From: Brachionus rotundiformis
Taxonomy: Eukaryota; Rotifera; Eurotatoria; Ploima; Brachionidae
Direction of reading: 5' to 3'
Length of the DNA: 64,000 nt
NCBI GenBank assembly: GCA_016802295.1
Contig: JAESIW010000115.1
Location: 1,913,995-1,977,994 of the forward strand
In this document: positions 1 through 12,700 of the stretch, in pieces
Numbering within the stretch: the stretch's first letter is position 1
How the letters are laid out: each line of letters begins with the position of its first letter
The notes under the pieces: generated by a model
Told to the model about the DNA's origin: nothing
Databases searched by the model: none
What the model saw: only the letters and a program-made list of their open reading frames with translations
Made by a program: the position numbers and the translations under genes

Positions 1-1421
1 ATGTAGTGTTACGTTTATGCAAATGGGTCATACTTTGCCAAATATTGCCAAGGACATTGATTGCACATCATATAGAGTTCCACTTGGTGTTACTGCTGGC
101 ATTTGTCCATTTAATTTTCCAGCCATGATTCCTCTATGGGTTTGTTGGAAAGAAAAATAAAACAAAAAAAAAAATAAATTTTAAAAATAGATGTTTCCTT
201 TGGCAACAGTTGCTGGAAATACAATGATTCTAAAGCCTTCAGAAAAAGATCCCGGAGCTGCTTTAATGTTAGCTGAATTGGCCCGTCAAGCAGGCTTGCC
301 AGATGGCGTCCTAAATATTATTCATGGTCAACATCAAGGTAAAAAAAAACATTACTTTAAAACATTTATAATTTAAAATCAATTTTTTAAGCTGTTGATT
401 TTATTTGTGATCATCCGGCGATAAAAGCAATCTCGTTTGTAGGCTCAGACCAAGCTGGTACATATATATACAGAAGAGGAACCCAAAATGGAAAAAGAGT
501 TCAATCGAACATGGTAGAACAATTTTGAAAACCAAAAATATATTTGTTTTTAACTTTAATTAAGGGTGCCAAAAACCACGGAGTTATAATGCCTGATGCA
601 AATAAAGAAAATGCTTTGAATCAATTAGTAGGCGCAGCTTTTGGAGCTGCTGGTCAACGTTGCATGGCATTAACAACTGCTGTTTTTGTTGGTGAATCTA
701 AAAATTGGATTCCTGATTTGGTTGAAAAAGCCAGAAAGTTGAAAGTAAACGCTGGACACGAGCCCGGTACAGATATCGGTCCAGTCATCAGCAAGGACTC
801 CAAGAAGCGAATCCATGATATCATTGAAAAAAGTTATAAAGAAGGCGCTAAAGTTTTATTAGACGGTAGAGATTTGATTATAGAAAAATACAGAAATGGT
901 AACTTTGTAGGTCCAACTGTTATTTCAGATGTCAAAGTAAAGTTATTTCAATTTATTTTGAAGAGAATTTTGTTTAACTTTCCAAAAAAATAGCCAGACA
1001 TGACTTGTTACAAAGAGGAAATTTTTGGTCCAGCTTTGGTAATCTTGTGTGTAGAAACATTGAATGATGCTGTTGAATTAATAAACAACAATCCATATGG
1101 AAATGGAACAGCTATTTTCACCACCAATGGTGCTACTGCTCGCAAATTTACACATGAAATTGATGTTGGTCAAATTGGAATAAATGTCCCAATTCCAGTT
1201 CCTCTACCAATGTTTTCATTTACCGGATCCAGAGGATCTTTCCTAGGAGATACTAACTTTTATGGCCAAAATGTGAGATAACTTTTAATATTAAAAAAAA
1301 ATACTAAATTTTTGTTCAAAAGGGATTTAATTTTTATACCCAATTAAAAACTGTGACATCACAATGGAGATCTGAAGATGCAACTCCAGAAACTATTCAA
1401 ACCTCGTTTCCTAGAATGTAA
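1..1421 (+). CDS. ALDH6A1: Methylmalonate-semialdehyde dehydrogenase, 3' part
   Basis: Mitochondrial CoA-acylating aldehyde dehydrogenase of valine and pyrimidine catabolism, converting methylmalonate semialdehyde to propionyl-CoA. The 5' end lies outside the window. Visible exons are about 3-139, 191-340, 392-513, 565-936, 994-1272 and 1323-1421, and all joins keep phase. The translation carries family blocks such as PLGVTAGICPFNFPAMIPLW, INIPIPVPLP-like NVPIPVPLPMFSFTGSR and the catalytic cysteine in GAAGQRCMA (Cys codon 661-663). The protein ends in QTSFPRM before TAA at 1419-1421. Introns are 48-58 bp with GT-AG ends. Close resemblance to animal ALDH6A1 along the whole visible length makes the assignment firm. 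The N-terminal targeting sequence cannot be judged here. Confidence 0.95.
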
Positions 1422-1648
1422 AATACACAAAAATAAAATTTGGTTTATGTTATCGGAACTATTTTAAATTCTTTATTGAAATTTATTTTTTAGTTGATTT
1501 AAATAAATAAAATATTTAAATAATTTTTAGTTTTTTTTTTAAGTAAAGAAAATTTTGACATTTAAATAACTAACAAACAATTTTAAATTTAATTTAAAAT
1601 TTATTTGATTTGATTTTTAGAAAACTAATAAAGCTTTAAAAAAACAAG

Positions 1649-3607
1649 ATGATCATAGGCGGCGGTCGAAAGCAAGAAACATTTATTAAAAATGTCAAAA
1701 GGGAAGTTGTTTCTCCATTGTTGATGTATAATAGTCCACCTGATGGAAAACTTGAATTTGATGAATTTGCTTCGATGGCCATCGAACGCTTTTCAGGTTT
1801 TAAACAAATCAACAATCATTCTTATTTCAATTTTTTATTTAGTGCTGCAGCTTTTTGAGACAATAGGTGCCAGGTATATGAAAGGTGGCAATGACTATTT
1901 GTCCAAGTTAGACACAGAATTAAGAAAATTAGGATTTTTAAAGTCTATCCTTTGCGGAGTTTAGTTAAAATTTTTGAGTTTTTTATCTTGTTTTTTATTT
2001 TTATCTTTTAGGCTAAAGATACACCTATAGATGAATCTGAAATAAATAAAGACATTGTTTCACATTTTATCCTGAGACTAGCTTTTTGCCAAACGTATTT
2101 TCTTATTAAATATTGATAATTTTTTTTTTAATATAATCTAAAAATCTAGAGAAGAACTTAAAAGATGGTTCATTCAGCAGGAAGTTGACCTTTTTCGCTA
2201 CAAGTTAAACCGTGTTCAGAATGACACGGCAGTTATTGAAAAATTTTTAATGGACAACAATTTGGTTTATGTCCCAGTAAAATTTTTAAATTCATTTTAG
2301 AAAAATTACTATTTAATTCAAAAGATATCTGACAAAGAAAAAGAAACAATTACTGATGGACTGATTGATATGGGAAGTAGCCACAACCAAATTAAAAATA
2401 CTCATTATTTCAAAGTTTGCTGAATGATGATTTAAAATTTCTTAATAAATTTTTTTTCTAGATAAACTTTACAGAAGTACTCGAATTGGTAAAGAGTAGA
2501 AGAGTTTTTTTGAAAAATGGTTTTGCTTATGTGACCATATCTGATTTTGGTTCGGTCCTAACTCACGTTTTTAGAACTAGATTGTCAAAAAGTTTAGCAG
2601 TATGAATTATTTTTAATAAATAAATACACTCTTTTTTATTTTTACACAAATTTTAGACTTTGAGTAGACATATAAAAGAAATTGAGGAGGATCAACGAAT
2701 ATCAGACTTATTGAAAGTCTTACGTGAAAGAGATGTGGGAGATAATTACACAGATACAGCAACTAGAGACCATTTAACAGCTGAAAGCTTAGACTCAGTA
2801 ATACATATTAATAAAAAAATATATAAAATCTTTATTTATAAAATCATAGCTTTCTATTAAATCATTTCCAATGTGTATGCGTAATTTACATGAAGCTCTT
2901 AAAACAAACCATCACTTGAGACATTATGGAAGATTGCAGTATTTGCTCTTTTTGAAAGGAATTGGACTTCCTTTGGAAGAAAGTTTAAGATTTTGGCGAA
3001 CTGAATTCTCGAAAGGATCAATACCTGTGGATAAAGTTTGCCTAATTATCAATTCTAAGATCAAGAAAATAAATTAAACTTAATTAAGTTTGAAAAAGAA
3101 TATGCATACAATATTAGGCACTCTTATGGTAAAGAAGGTAAAAGGACATCCTATACTCCTTATAGTTGCTTAAAAATTATCACTAGTCATATGCCGGGCA
3201 ATAATGATTATCATGGATGGTAATAAAATTTTGACCATTTTGAAAAAATTTTATTTTATTTTTTAAGTCCATTCAAACATTTTGAGCGAGAATTTTTAAA
3301 GCAAAAATTGCGCCAACACGGAAGAACTCAAGACGAAACAAATCAAGTAACTTTTTTTTCTATTAATTCAATTTTTATTTTAAGTATTTAAAAGATAATG
3401 GAGCATTCGGACTCAAATAATTTTCAAATAGCATGTCAGCGTTATTTTGAATTTTCGCATAAAACCGAAGAAATAGTTCCAATCAATCATCCAAATCAGT
3501 ACTTTGAGCAGAGTATGCGATTGTTGAATGGCAAGTCAAGAGTAAATAGACCTAGTCAAAGTCAAAGCATTAAAAAAGAACATATTAAAATTGAAATGAC
3601 ACAATGA
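1649..3607 (+). CDS. PRIM2: DNA primase large subunit
   Basis: Non-catalytic, iron-sulfur subunit of DNA polymerase alpha-primase, which makes RNA primers at replication origins. I read 11 exons: 1649-1796, 1843-1958, 2012-2094, 2150-2276, 2325-2414, 2462-2599, 2657-2797, 2850-3035, 3089-3219, 3268-3346 and 3395-3607. These give about 483 aa, close to the usual ~500. Recognisable family blocks are HFILRLAFCQ, EELKRWFIQQE, NHHLRHYGRLQYLLFLKGIG, YNIRHSYGKEGKR and INHPNQYFEQS. The four cysteines expected to ligate the 4Fe-4S cluster are present, in MCMRNLHEAL, YSCLKII, CPFKHFE and IACQRYFEF. The tail IKKEHIKIE is short and charged. The start is the first ATG; an acceptor-like TTTTTAG lies about 30 nt upstream. 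Confidence 0.95.
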
Positions 3608-6600
3608 AAACTTTTAATTTAGATAAATTGAATTGTATATTTTTGATAAGTTTTATTAGAACATTTAAAATGTAAATTCGAAATTAAGAACTTTTTAAAA
3701 CCTAAATAAAATACATGATCAATTAAACAATTTAATATTTTCTTTGAAAAATTTTTTTATTTGCTTAAATTTTCTTAAAATTATATCATGGTAATCTGGC
3801 AAAAATTAGAATTTTATTCATTTTCAATTAAAAAGATATCTAAGTAACAAAATTTTCAAATTTCAAAGTATTCAAACGAATAAAATTCTCCCTTTTCTAA
3901 TACCTGTTAAAATATTTTTGTTTATTTTTTTTTATAAATGAATTTTTTAGTTTATCTAAAAAAAGTTTCATGTAATTAATGGGCTTTTTATTTAGCTAGA
4001 TTTAAAAGTTTAATTTTTAGCTCATTTAATATTAATATTCTCAAAGTATCGAATGTTTGTTACCAAAATAAACTATTAAAAAGTTAAGTGTCAGTAATAG
4101 TTTTGATTTCAGCATAATTAATTTTGTTCAAGAAGTAAAAAAAAAATTTTAGGTAATACGGTGAATTTAATTTTTCTTTTTGATTATGATTTTTTAACAA
4201 ATTACTTAGCAATAATTACAAATCTTAAATTTAAAAAAAATGATTTTAATCTGATTATTTTGTGATTATTTAGTTTAATTAATTATTTCAAATTTAATAA
4301 TTCTAAAAGCTTAGAGAAAAGCATTTTAACAATTGGATAGAATTTATTTTTGATTTAATTTTTAGAATAAAATTTAGTATTTATTTGATTGAAATTTTTC
4401 TAATTAATTAGATTTAAATGAACAAAATAATAGCCTGTAGCAGTTAATGTAGCTTTTTTAGCCTCTAGTGATAATTAAATTTCTTAAATCCAATGAATTC
4501 TAATTTTGTTTTATTTTAATATTGACATTTACGTAAAATAAAAGAAATTCTTAAGCGATTTGACTAATTTCATTTGGCAAGCGGACTTAGCTTTTAATTT
4601 TTTAAAAGCATCACAAAGATAAGCATCTATAATTTTAAAACCGATCAAAGATTTCTATTATTTACTCAAAATTAATAATAGCCTAAAAGACTAATCAATA
4701 AATTATGATATTTAATTTTAGAGTAATTATAAGTTAGTAGTACAATAGAAAACACACAAGTATTTTATTTTTCAATTAATTAAACATGAATAAAATAATT
4801 TAAAATCAACAAACCATTGGACATAAAAAAAACATCACGAAACATTCTATTTTTTATATTTTTGTACTTTTTGATAATTAATTTTTAAAATGCTTGAAAA
4901 TTCCTGTCTAAAACCATACTGAAACACCTGTAAAAATACTGACCAACTCTGTTAAATACTCTCCTGCTGGCCCAGTCAAAAAAGAATTTATTTTCAAGAG
5001 CTTTTTCATATTTGTAGATAATTAAATTAAAATTTCATTAAAATTTAAAGTTCTTAGAAGTAATTAATTTTTAATTAAGTGCACAATTAGGTCCAGCTAC
5101 AAATTTTAAATCTAAAAACCACTTTGTTGAAATAGAGTTCAACTCTTGACCAAGTTTAGTCTAAATTCTTAATATCATGCTGTTTATAGTATAAGCTTTT
5201 GAGAAAATGCCTGGTAATTATGATCAATTCCAGCTAGGTGCCACTGATTAAACTAGCTTATGCAATATTTACAAAGCCAATATTTACTCTCACATGGAAC
5301 ACTCTTGATAACATCTAGTTTGGTCAAAAGATTAACAGAGAATCGTTTTTATTTTTAAAGCAAATAAATCAATATGCAATTAGCAAGATTCAGTGGGATA
5401 TCGCCAAGGAACGAGAAGCTTTAATTAAAGTATTTGACTTATCCGGATTGGAACTGTCATTTTTAATTTAAAATTGGTCTCAAATGTTCGAAAAGTCAAC
5501 ATGAATTTTCAATGCAAATATTAGATTATTATTAATTATTTTTTTTTCTATTATTGTTCTTATGCATATAATTGTTTCTCAATATTTTTTTAGCAATGTT
5601 ATTCTAAACTTTTTGAAATTTAAAATTCATATTTGAATCGATTTGCTTCCAGCGGCTAGAGAGAGAGAATAGCTCAAAGTTAATATTGACAGAATCGATA
5701 AGCAAATATTATTCCAATAGAAAAGAGTCAAAAAAAAAGCCGCCAGACTCTAATTTACACTCAATTAAATGCCAAGCTCATCGAGGTCCACAATTTAATA
5801 AAAAATCAAATTATTTTACGCTCTGACGAGCACATTATCTTGTTATGTTTGGTACCAATACTTGAAATTTTATATACTAATAGTTATTAGTGTTAGATCT
5901 ATATGTTTTGATAAGTGTTATAGAATGACAGATTTTTCAGATTAGCAAACACTGAGAAAATCAATGTTCACTCAAGCTTGAACCTTGTTCCTGTACCTAG
6001 GCAAATCGAAGCGAAATCTGATTCTGAGCATTTATCAAATTAGAATCGCTTCAATAAAACTTGATGGTGAATTCCTTTAACTTATCGATAATTACTCTAA
6101 TTTTATAAGACTTCATCGAAAAGTTTTTTTTTTTATAAAGATTTTGCTGATCTAAGCAAAATAGAAATAAATATTTATTTTTGTAAAAAAACTATTTTAT
6201 CTTTATTTGTATTCGAACCTAATTAATATTAAAAAAATCTAAATCAAAACAATAATCAATTATATCTCGATTAAAAAAATTCTGATTTTTTACTTAAATG
6301 TGAATTGTGCAGTGTCAGTCCAGAAAAGCACTTAAATGTAGTTTATTAGATTTTTTTAAAATTTATTTAAATAGAATAAAAAGAGTTATTTTATTTATTT
6401 ATTTGTTTATATAAATTTATAAGGCTTGTTGAACAGAATGTTCCATTTGATGTGATCCGAAACACCTAAATAGCTGAAAAAAAATAAAAATAAAAAAAAA
6501 ACATTTCTTTTCATTTTTAATAAACCAACTCTGACAAATGATATGTTTTTGTTTTAAAAATAAAGCAAAAATTATGATTTCAAATTAGCAATCAAAACAA

Positions 6601-8187
6601 TAGGTGAACTAAATTAAAATAAAGTTTTGAAAAGCATTCAAATTTCACCAAAATACAAATATTAAATATCCAGGTCTTAAATCATGAATGAAAAAATCCA
6701 GTCAAACTTATAAACTTTTTTCTACACGAAACCTTTCAAATGATACAGTAGTGAATTGAACAAAAGAAGCTACAAATCACTAAAATATCTTTAACCAAAT
6801 AAACAATCCACGAATGTTTATAGTTTATAACTAATTCAATGAATACCTAGCGGTGATAATAAATTTTCATTTAAAACACTTAGTATTTTTTTTAATAGCA
6901 GATATTCTATTTCAATTCTATCTACAAGTGAAACCTTTGATTAAGCTCTTCGGGCTTTTTAATTATACTCAAATTTGCATGCATTAGAGGCAATTTATGC
7001 ACGGAAATGCGCCTATAGTAAGTCTGATTAGGCTTGATACATATAATATACATATCCTCTATGAGGATTTAATTGGTGAATATATTGTTGTTATTGTTGT
7101 TGAAGTAATATTTGGAATTGAAGCAATACGCTCTGTCAATGCGTTCAATTCCCTAAATAATTATTGATTGCCGATTCATAATGATCTAATATTTAAATTT
7201 TGTAAGCAGTCTTGAAAATAATTGTGAGGAAGGGAATTTATGTGGCTTTTGAATTTTGTTTTCAACGGGAAATGCCAAATCTCCAGCCGATAGCTGACAT
7301 ATTGATTGAAAATTGACTCTAATCCATTTCTAATCATTGTTAAAAAGTATTATCACAGAATTAGCTCTAGACAGAACAGGACAAATTGCTTTCTTGTCTT
7401 CAGCTTTTTTTAATTATTATTTTTATTTATTTCATTGAACGCCTTAAAGGCGATGTAAAAATATAAAAATCAAATTCAAAATTGTATACGAAAAAAATTG
7501 TTTGTTCAGCTATTTGAAAAACTTAATTGAAATAATAATTGTTTTCTTTTAATTCTAAACTACGGTAATTATTATATTGGAAAATTTGCTTAAAATTGAA
7601 ATTATTAGAATTTAGGAGACTCGAAGACAAAATAGTTGACGGTTTCAAATAGCGACTTTTGCTCTCTTGCCTTTCATGTACCGATAGCCGAGATTTTTCA
7701 GCCTTGAGAATCAAACAAGCTTTATTTTGTAAATTTTTTATTCAATATAAAAATTTGCTTGAAAATTAAAATATAAAAAATTTTTAAACTTTTTTTTTAT
7801 TTTGTTTTGTTGTTGCTGATATACACTGTAGACTATGAATATAAAAAAAAATATTTAAAAAAAAAATTAAAAAAAAAACGAAAAAAATAAAATAAAATAA
7901 AATAAAATAAAAAAGAAATTAATTTAAATTATTTCATGCATTTTCTCAGTCTCTTAAATAATATCTGAACTTGAACAATTATATGTGTGTATGTGTGTGT
8001 GAGTAAACATGACAAAAAACATTGATACAAGGAAAAAATTAGGAAAAGATAATATAAAAAAAAATGTCTATAAAAAAGACTCAGTATTTACAATATTTAA
8101 AATTAATTAAAAATTGATTCAATTTGATTCTAATGACTTGAACTAATTCTCTAAGAGAGGCTGAGATTGAGGACACGGCTAGGCAGC
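3608..8187. other. Intergenic, AT-rich, no gene seen
   Basis: About 4.6 kb between PRIM2 and the SIX3/6 gene. No open frame with family resemblance was found on either strand. It holds homopolymer runs, an (AAATA)n tract near 7881-7912 and a GT-rich run near 7983-8002. Because it flanks a developmental homeobox gene in an otherwise compact genome, it may hold cis-regulatory sequence; that is inference. Confidence 0.6.
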
Positions 8188-8901
8188 TCAATTGGTTACA
8201 TCTGGATCGAGCTCAGGCGACGACGGCGGCGAATAGTTGTGGTTGGAACTGCTGGCCGTTTGCGAGTCGTACTGGTTGTTCGAATTTCGATTTTTGGCCG
8301 CAGCAGCGCGGTCTCTCTGTCGTCTGTTTTTGAACCAGTTGCCGACCTGGGTCGGGGTGAGGCCAGTGGCCTGGGCGAGCTCGCGCTTCTTGGCCGGGTT
8401 CGGATACGGGTCCTGCAAATACCATTCCCTCAGCAGGCCCCTTGTCCGCTCTTTGAAGCAGTGGGTCTTTTGCTCGCCGTCCCAAATGGTCCTCGGCAGC
8501 GGGAACTTCTTTCTCACGCGGTACTTGTCGACCGGGCCGAGCGGTCGACCGCGCAGCTTCTCCGCCTCCTGGTAGTGCGCCTCCATCCACATTGCCTGCA
8601 GTTTGGGATGCGAGTCGCGCGTGAACTTGTGATTCTCCAACAGTGTGTACAGCTCTCTGTAGTTGTTCTGCTGGAAGGCCACGATGGCCCGGGCGCGAAT
8701 GATCGACTCGTGTTGCGTGAGTAGATTGGAGCCCGGGATGACCGAGAGCGACCAGAGGAACCGGGCCAGGCGCTCTATGTCGCCGCTCTCCTCCAACTGC
8801 TCGCACACTTGGGCCACTTGCTGCGCCGAGAAGTTCAAGCTCGGTATCGACGGCGCCGACAGTCCTGGAAACAAACCTGGTATTGCGCTGAATAAATTCA
8901 T
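8188..8901 (-). CDS. SIX3/6: SIX3/6 (Optix) class homeobox transcription factor
   Basis: Sequence-specific transcription factor of the Six/sine oculis family, known for anterior head, brain and eye patterning. It is a single-exon gene of 237 aa. Residues about 24-140 are the SIX domain (LNFSAQQVAQVCEQLEE, HYQEAEKLRGRPLGPVDKYR) and about 140-200 the homeodomain, with recognition-helix block TPTQVGNWFKNRRQRDR. The signature KTHCFKERTRGLLREWYLQD and the block RAAAAKNR after the homeodomain match SIX3/6 rather than SIX1/2 or SIX4/5. The N-terminus is only about 23 aa and the C-terminal tail about 35 aa, ending SSPELDPDVTN, so it is shorter than vertebrate SIX3. The ORF is much more GC-rich than its surroundings. 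It sits alone in a gene-poor interval of about 13 kb. Confidence 0.95.
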   Translation of the reverse strand: MNLFSAIPGLFPGLSAPSIPSLNFSAQQVAQVCEQLEESGDIERLARFLWSLSVIPGSNLLTQHESIIRARAIVAFQQNNYRELYTLLENHKFTRDSHPKLQAMWMEAHYQEAEKLRGRPLGPVDKYRVRKKFPLPRTIWDGEQKTHCFKERTRGLLREWYLQDPYPNPAKKRELAQATGLTPTQVGNWFKNRRQRDRAAAAKNRNSNNQYDSQTASSSNHNYSPPSSPELDPDVTN

Positions 8902-9276
8902 CTTATATCATCATTAATTCGATTCTCAATCTATCTATAACAAACACTTTTAATTAACAATCAGAGCTTTTTTACATGCCTGGCATTAGTATTAGTACTA
9001 ACAAGCAGCAATAGTAGTAATTGTGCTAGGCCTAGCCAAATTAGCACGACAATTAATATTACTAATATGTCAAATGTATTTTTGTTATTTTTTTCTTTTT
9101 ATTTTTTTTCCAAATAAAAAAATATATTTTTTGCTTTCTCTTACTAAACGTTTCTTAAATATATAAATGATTACTGTGATACGTAAATGATATGTGAGAA
9201 AAAATTTCATTGGATGCAATTGATATATATTAATAAACTTCTAATAGCAATATCAAAAAATGAGAGCTATGCAAAA

Positions 9277-9312
9277 ATATATATATGTATATATTAATAT
9301 ATATATATATAA
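9277..9312. repeat. TA-rich microsatellite
   Basis: Near-continuous TA dinucleotides with a few interruptions, upstream of the SIX3/6 gene. Simple sequence; no function implied. Confidence 0.8.
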
Positions 9313-9474
9313 GAAAATATTTTATTCGTCAGCCAATTAGCTCTAGATTAGAGTTTTAAATTGATTGGCTGTGAGCTTAATGAGCTAGAGTTCTAATTTA
9401 GTGGCTTGGAAAATATTCCAATTGGTTGTTGTCGTCGAAATTATGTCGTTAATAAGTTAGTAATTTAATAGCAT

Positions 9475-9519
9475 TTCTCTCTCTCTCTCTTTTTCTCTCT
9501 TATTCTCTCCCCTCTCTAT
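9475..9519. repeat. CT-rich simple repeat
   Basis: Polypyrimidine tract of repeated CT with short T interruptions, about 600 bp upstream of the SIX3/6 start. It could act like a GA/CT promoter-proximal element, but this is only positional. Confidence 0.7.
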
Positions 9520-9733
9520 CTTATTATTAACTCCCCAGCCCGACTAAAGTGTAATTATATTTGCCATATCCCAGGTAATCGTTGAAATTTTTTCACCACA
9601 AAAGAAATTCATTTTGCTAATTAATTGAAAAAAAAATACCTATTTTAAATCAACTAACTCGGAATCCTATTAAGTTTGAATTTTATGGATGATAGCGTTG
9701 GTGCAAAATTAGGCTATCGCAATGTTGGCCCGA

Positions 9734-9783
9734 CAAGTTGATACAATTAGGCTCGCAATTAGCGAACTAATTGTATCAACTTG
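9734..9783. repeat. Perfect 17-bp inverted repeat
   Basis: CAAGTTGATACAATTAG at 9734-9750 is exactly the reverse complement of 9767-9783, separated by a 16-nt spacer. It lies in the desert upstream of SIX3/6. It may be a small hairpin, a remnant of a transposon end or a symmetric protein-binding site. Confidence 0.85.
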
Positions 9784-12700
9784 CAATTATTAGGATAGAG
9801 AAAATAAAACCCAATGACAATAAAACTCTTAAGAAACAAAAATCGATTTTCTCCAACAAATCTTTTCAAATATGCTATTTGAAAAGTTGCATGGCAGTTT
9901 AAGGGAATTGATATTAATTCAATAAATAATTAATTTTATAATTCGTTGCCTGATTCTCATCATATTCTCTCTGTGTGCATCTACTTGATTGAAACAAGTA
10001 TACTTTTGTAAAGTGTCTGTTGCATTAAGCCAAGCTCGTGAGCCAGCCGGGTGCCGAGCAAATTCTTCTCTTTCAATTACAGGTGTAAATTGATTCAGTT
10101 CAATATTTAATATTAACTAATTTGGCTCTCAAACTGAGCCTTAAAATTCGAGCACAATACACCGAGCTAAGCAAGTAGTTTAGCATTCGGTGTTACTTGC
10201 ATTGCTTGGAATAGACGTCCTATGAACAGGACATAAAGTGTCACCAAAGCACTATGCAGCTATTCTGATCTAGACACACTTAAAATTCACTTTTGATTTT
10301 TATATTGTTTATTCTTTAATTCATACTTATGGGATCTGGCAAATCTGTTCACACAGCAGAGATGTTTCTTGTAGCTAGATTTTTTTTACCCAGACCGAGC
10401 CTTACTTCATATACAGTCAAATCTGGGAAAAACTCTGAATTTTTTTACCAAAATTTCAAACTAATGTTTAATTAATACACATTAGTAAGTTATTTTGCTT
10501 AGGTTAATGCTAGAAGCTGCATTTTTAAAAGGAGTTTTGAAGGCCTATAACTAATGAAGGGATAAACATATTTCCGTCTTTAGCTGCTTCTTTCAATAGT
10601 CTGTTATTTGATTTTATAAATATATGACTTTTTAATCACTGCCTTTTTTAAATGCTGTTTTATTTACGTTTTGAAAATTGACCGAATTTAGCCGGTGCTT
10701 CTAGTGTTAAGAGAGTGGTTTTATACTACGTGTTTGCTGATCTTAAAAAAAGTAAATAAGAGCAACAAATGTACCAATATAAGATTTTTATTTTTAATTT
10801 TATTCCATATTTTCTACTTTTTTTCAATTTTTTTCTTGATACATGATTTAGCTTAGAACTCTGGCTTTCGAATCTTTCTTTAACCTTATCGAAAAAAATA
10901 TAAATAAAGCGAAAGCTTTTGGGACGAACCTTGGCAGCTTCCCTACAATACATTTTTAATTAATAAATAGTGCTGCATAGTTAATTAAGTTTGAGAATGT
11001 TGGAATGTGTCAAAAAAAATTACTTTGTTGTATCACTGTTAAATTTTAAAAACGATAATTTTAATAAAAACTTATCATCTAATCACTAAGCTAAATAGCC
11101 GTCCCGGATCAGTCCGAGCTTTTTTCTAAATTACTCTAAAAACAATTGAAATAAAACTTTATAAAAAATCTTGTCTTAATTTTTTTATATTTCAATTAAC
11201 CAACTTAAAATTAAATACACTTTTTATGTTTGATCTGGTCTTTGGCAAAAAGAAAACAAAAATCTCCAAAACCTTAAAACTCTAAATTGAAAAAAGAAAC
11301 TTTGTTCAAACACCTATTCTTTCTTTGTCTTACAAGTTCATTCCACCATTATCATATAACAATTTATAAATTTTAGTTACTCTTAAAGATAGGTTTATTC
11401 TAAAAGACTTTTAAATTCGTTTTAGCTTACTAAGACTTTAAATTAAAAAAATAAGTTTTCTAGTCTTGAAAATACCATAAAATTTGTATAGGAAAATATT
11501 TACAAACAAATTTTCTTATTGTTTAGAGTGGAATCAAGAAATGGAAGCCTGTGTGCTGGTAACATAGGGATTCGTGGTGGCCCCGGGGCGCTCTAGTGAC
11601 TTATTTGAGATTTTCTATTGTTTTTAGCTAAAAATCCAATTTATCTAAGCAAGATCTACATGATTTTTATCTAAACATAGTATCTAATCATGTTAAATAC
11701 TAATAATTAAGATGTGATTATTGATTAGGGCCAAAACGCTGGCCAATCAGACTCTAATCGAGTCGCTTGAGAAACCTTTCGAAAAAATGCTCAACAAACA
11801 CGAACTAATAAGTTAAAGAAGGCAGCATACAAACTCAATTTCCTTCTTTAATTATAAAAATATTTTTTAAATAAGGGAAATTAAAAATAAAGTTTTCTTT
11901 TATGCCCATTTAATATTTGTTTCTGCGATTTGATCAAGCTTGAAATTAGCTTTTCTTAATCATGTAAAATGATATTTCAACTCGAATTAAATTACCTGCC
12001 AGCACTCAAGTCTGCTATTGTGATTTCATCTCTAGTAGCATATAATTTTAGTATAGAGTTACGATTGTCACTTTAGATATCCAAGTTATGCAATCAACTA
12101 AAAAATATATATATAGAGAAAAAAATCAATATCAAATCTTGGCTTGATCAAGATAATATTGATTAGTTGTCTGCAGCGCAGCTATTCTAAGCCAAAATGT
12201 TCATTGGACTCAAACTGCTCATTAGTTTTTAATTATTTTTGAGTTGATTCGATTCTAGCCGGCTTTATACTTAATTGCATTTTGCTAAATTGCCAACTTA
12301 CTACTACACTAATTATTATGCTAAATATTACTCAACAAAAAGAAAATTAATTTAATGGATAGTGGCTGTGTTGAATGTGAAGGAAATAGAGGCGAAAACA
12401 TTTGTTCAATAGGTAAGCTAAAATGAAATGCACTCATTAAGAAAAGCCACAGGTAGTTGACTCTTTCAATTTATTTAACAACTCTAATTACTTTCAGGTA
12501 TATAATAGTTTCGCAATTTTAATCTTTAAATCAGGAAATTTTATACAAAATTGTTTCCTTTTAAATTTGGAAAAAATTAGACTAAACCAATCAAATATTT
12601 TCATTAGTTTTAAATTACTAATTTAAGTATAATCCGTCGAGTTTAAATTCTCAGCACGGAACTTGGCTTTGCGTCATAGATCTTCCTCATCCAATTTGTT

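Noticed and set aside
5361..5475. Exon-like stretch reading QYAISKIQWDIAKEREALIKV between PRIM2 and SIX3/6
   Set aside because: It has no convincing splice partners, no family match and ends quickly at a stop, so it is probably chance.
8167..8917. Several long open frames on both strands overlapping the SIX3/6 gene
   Set aside because: They are antisense or frame-shifted readings of a GC-rich coding region. Only the minus-strand 237-aa frame carries SIX and homeodomain sequence.
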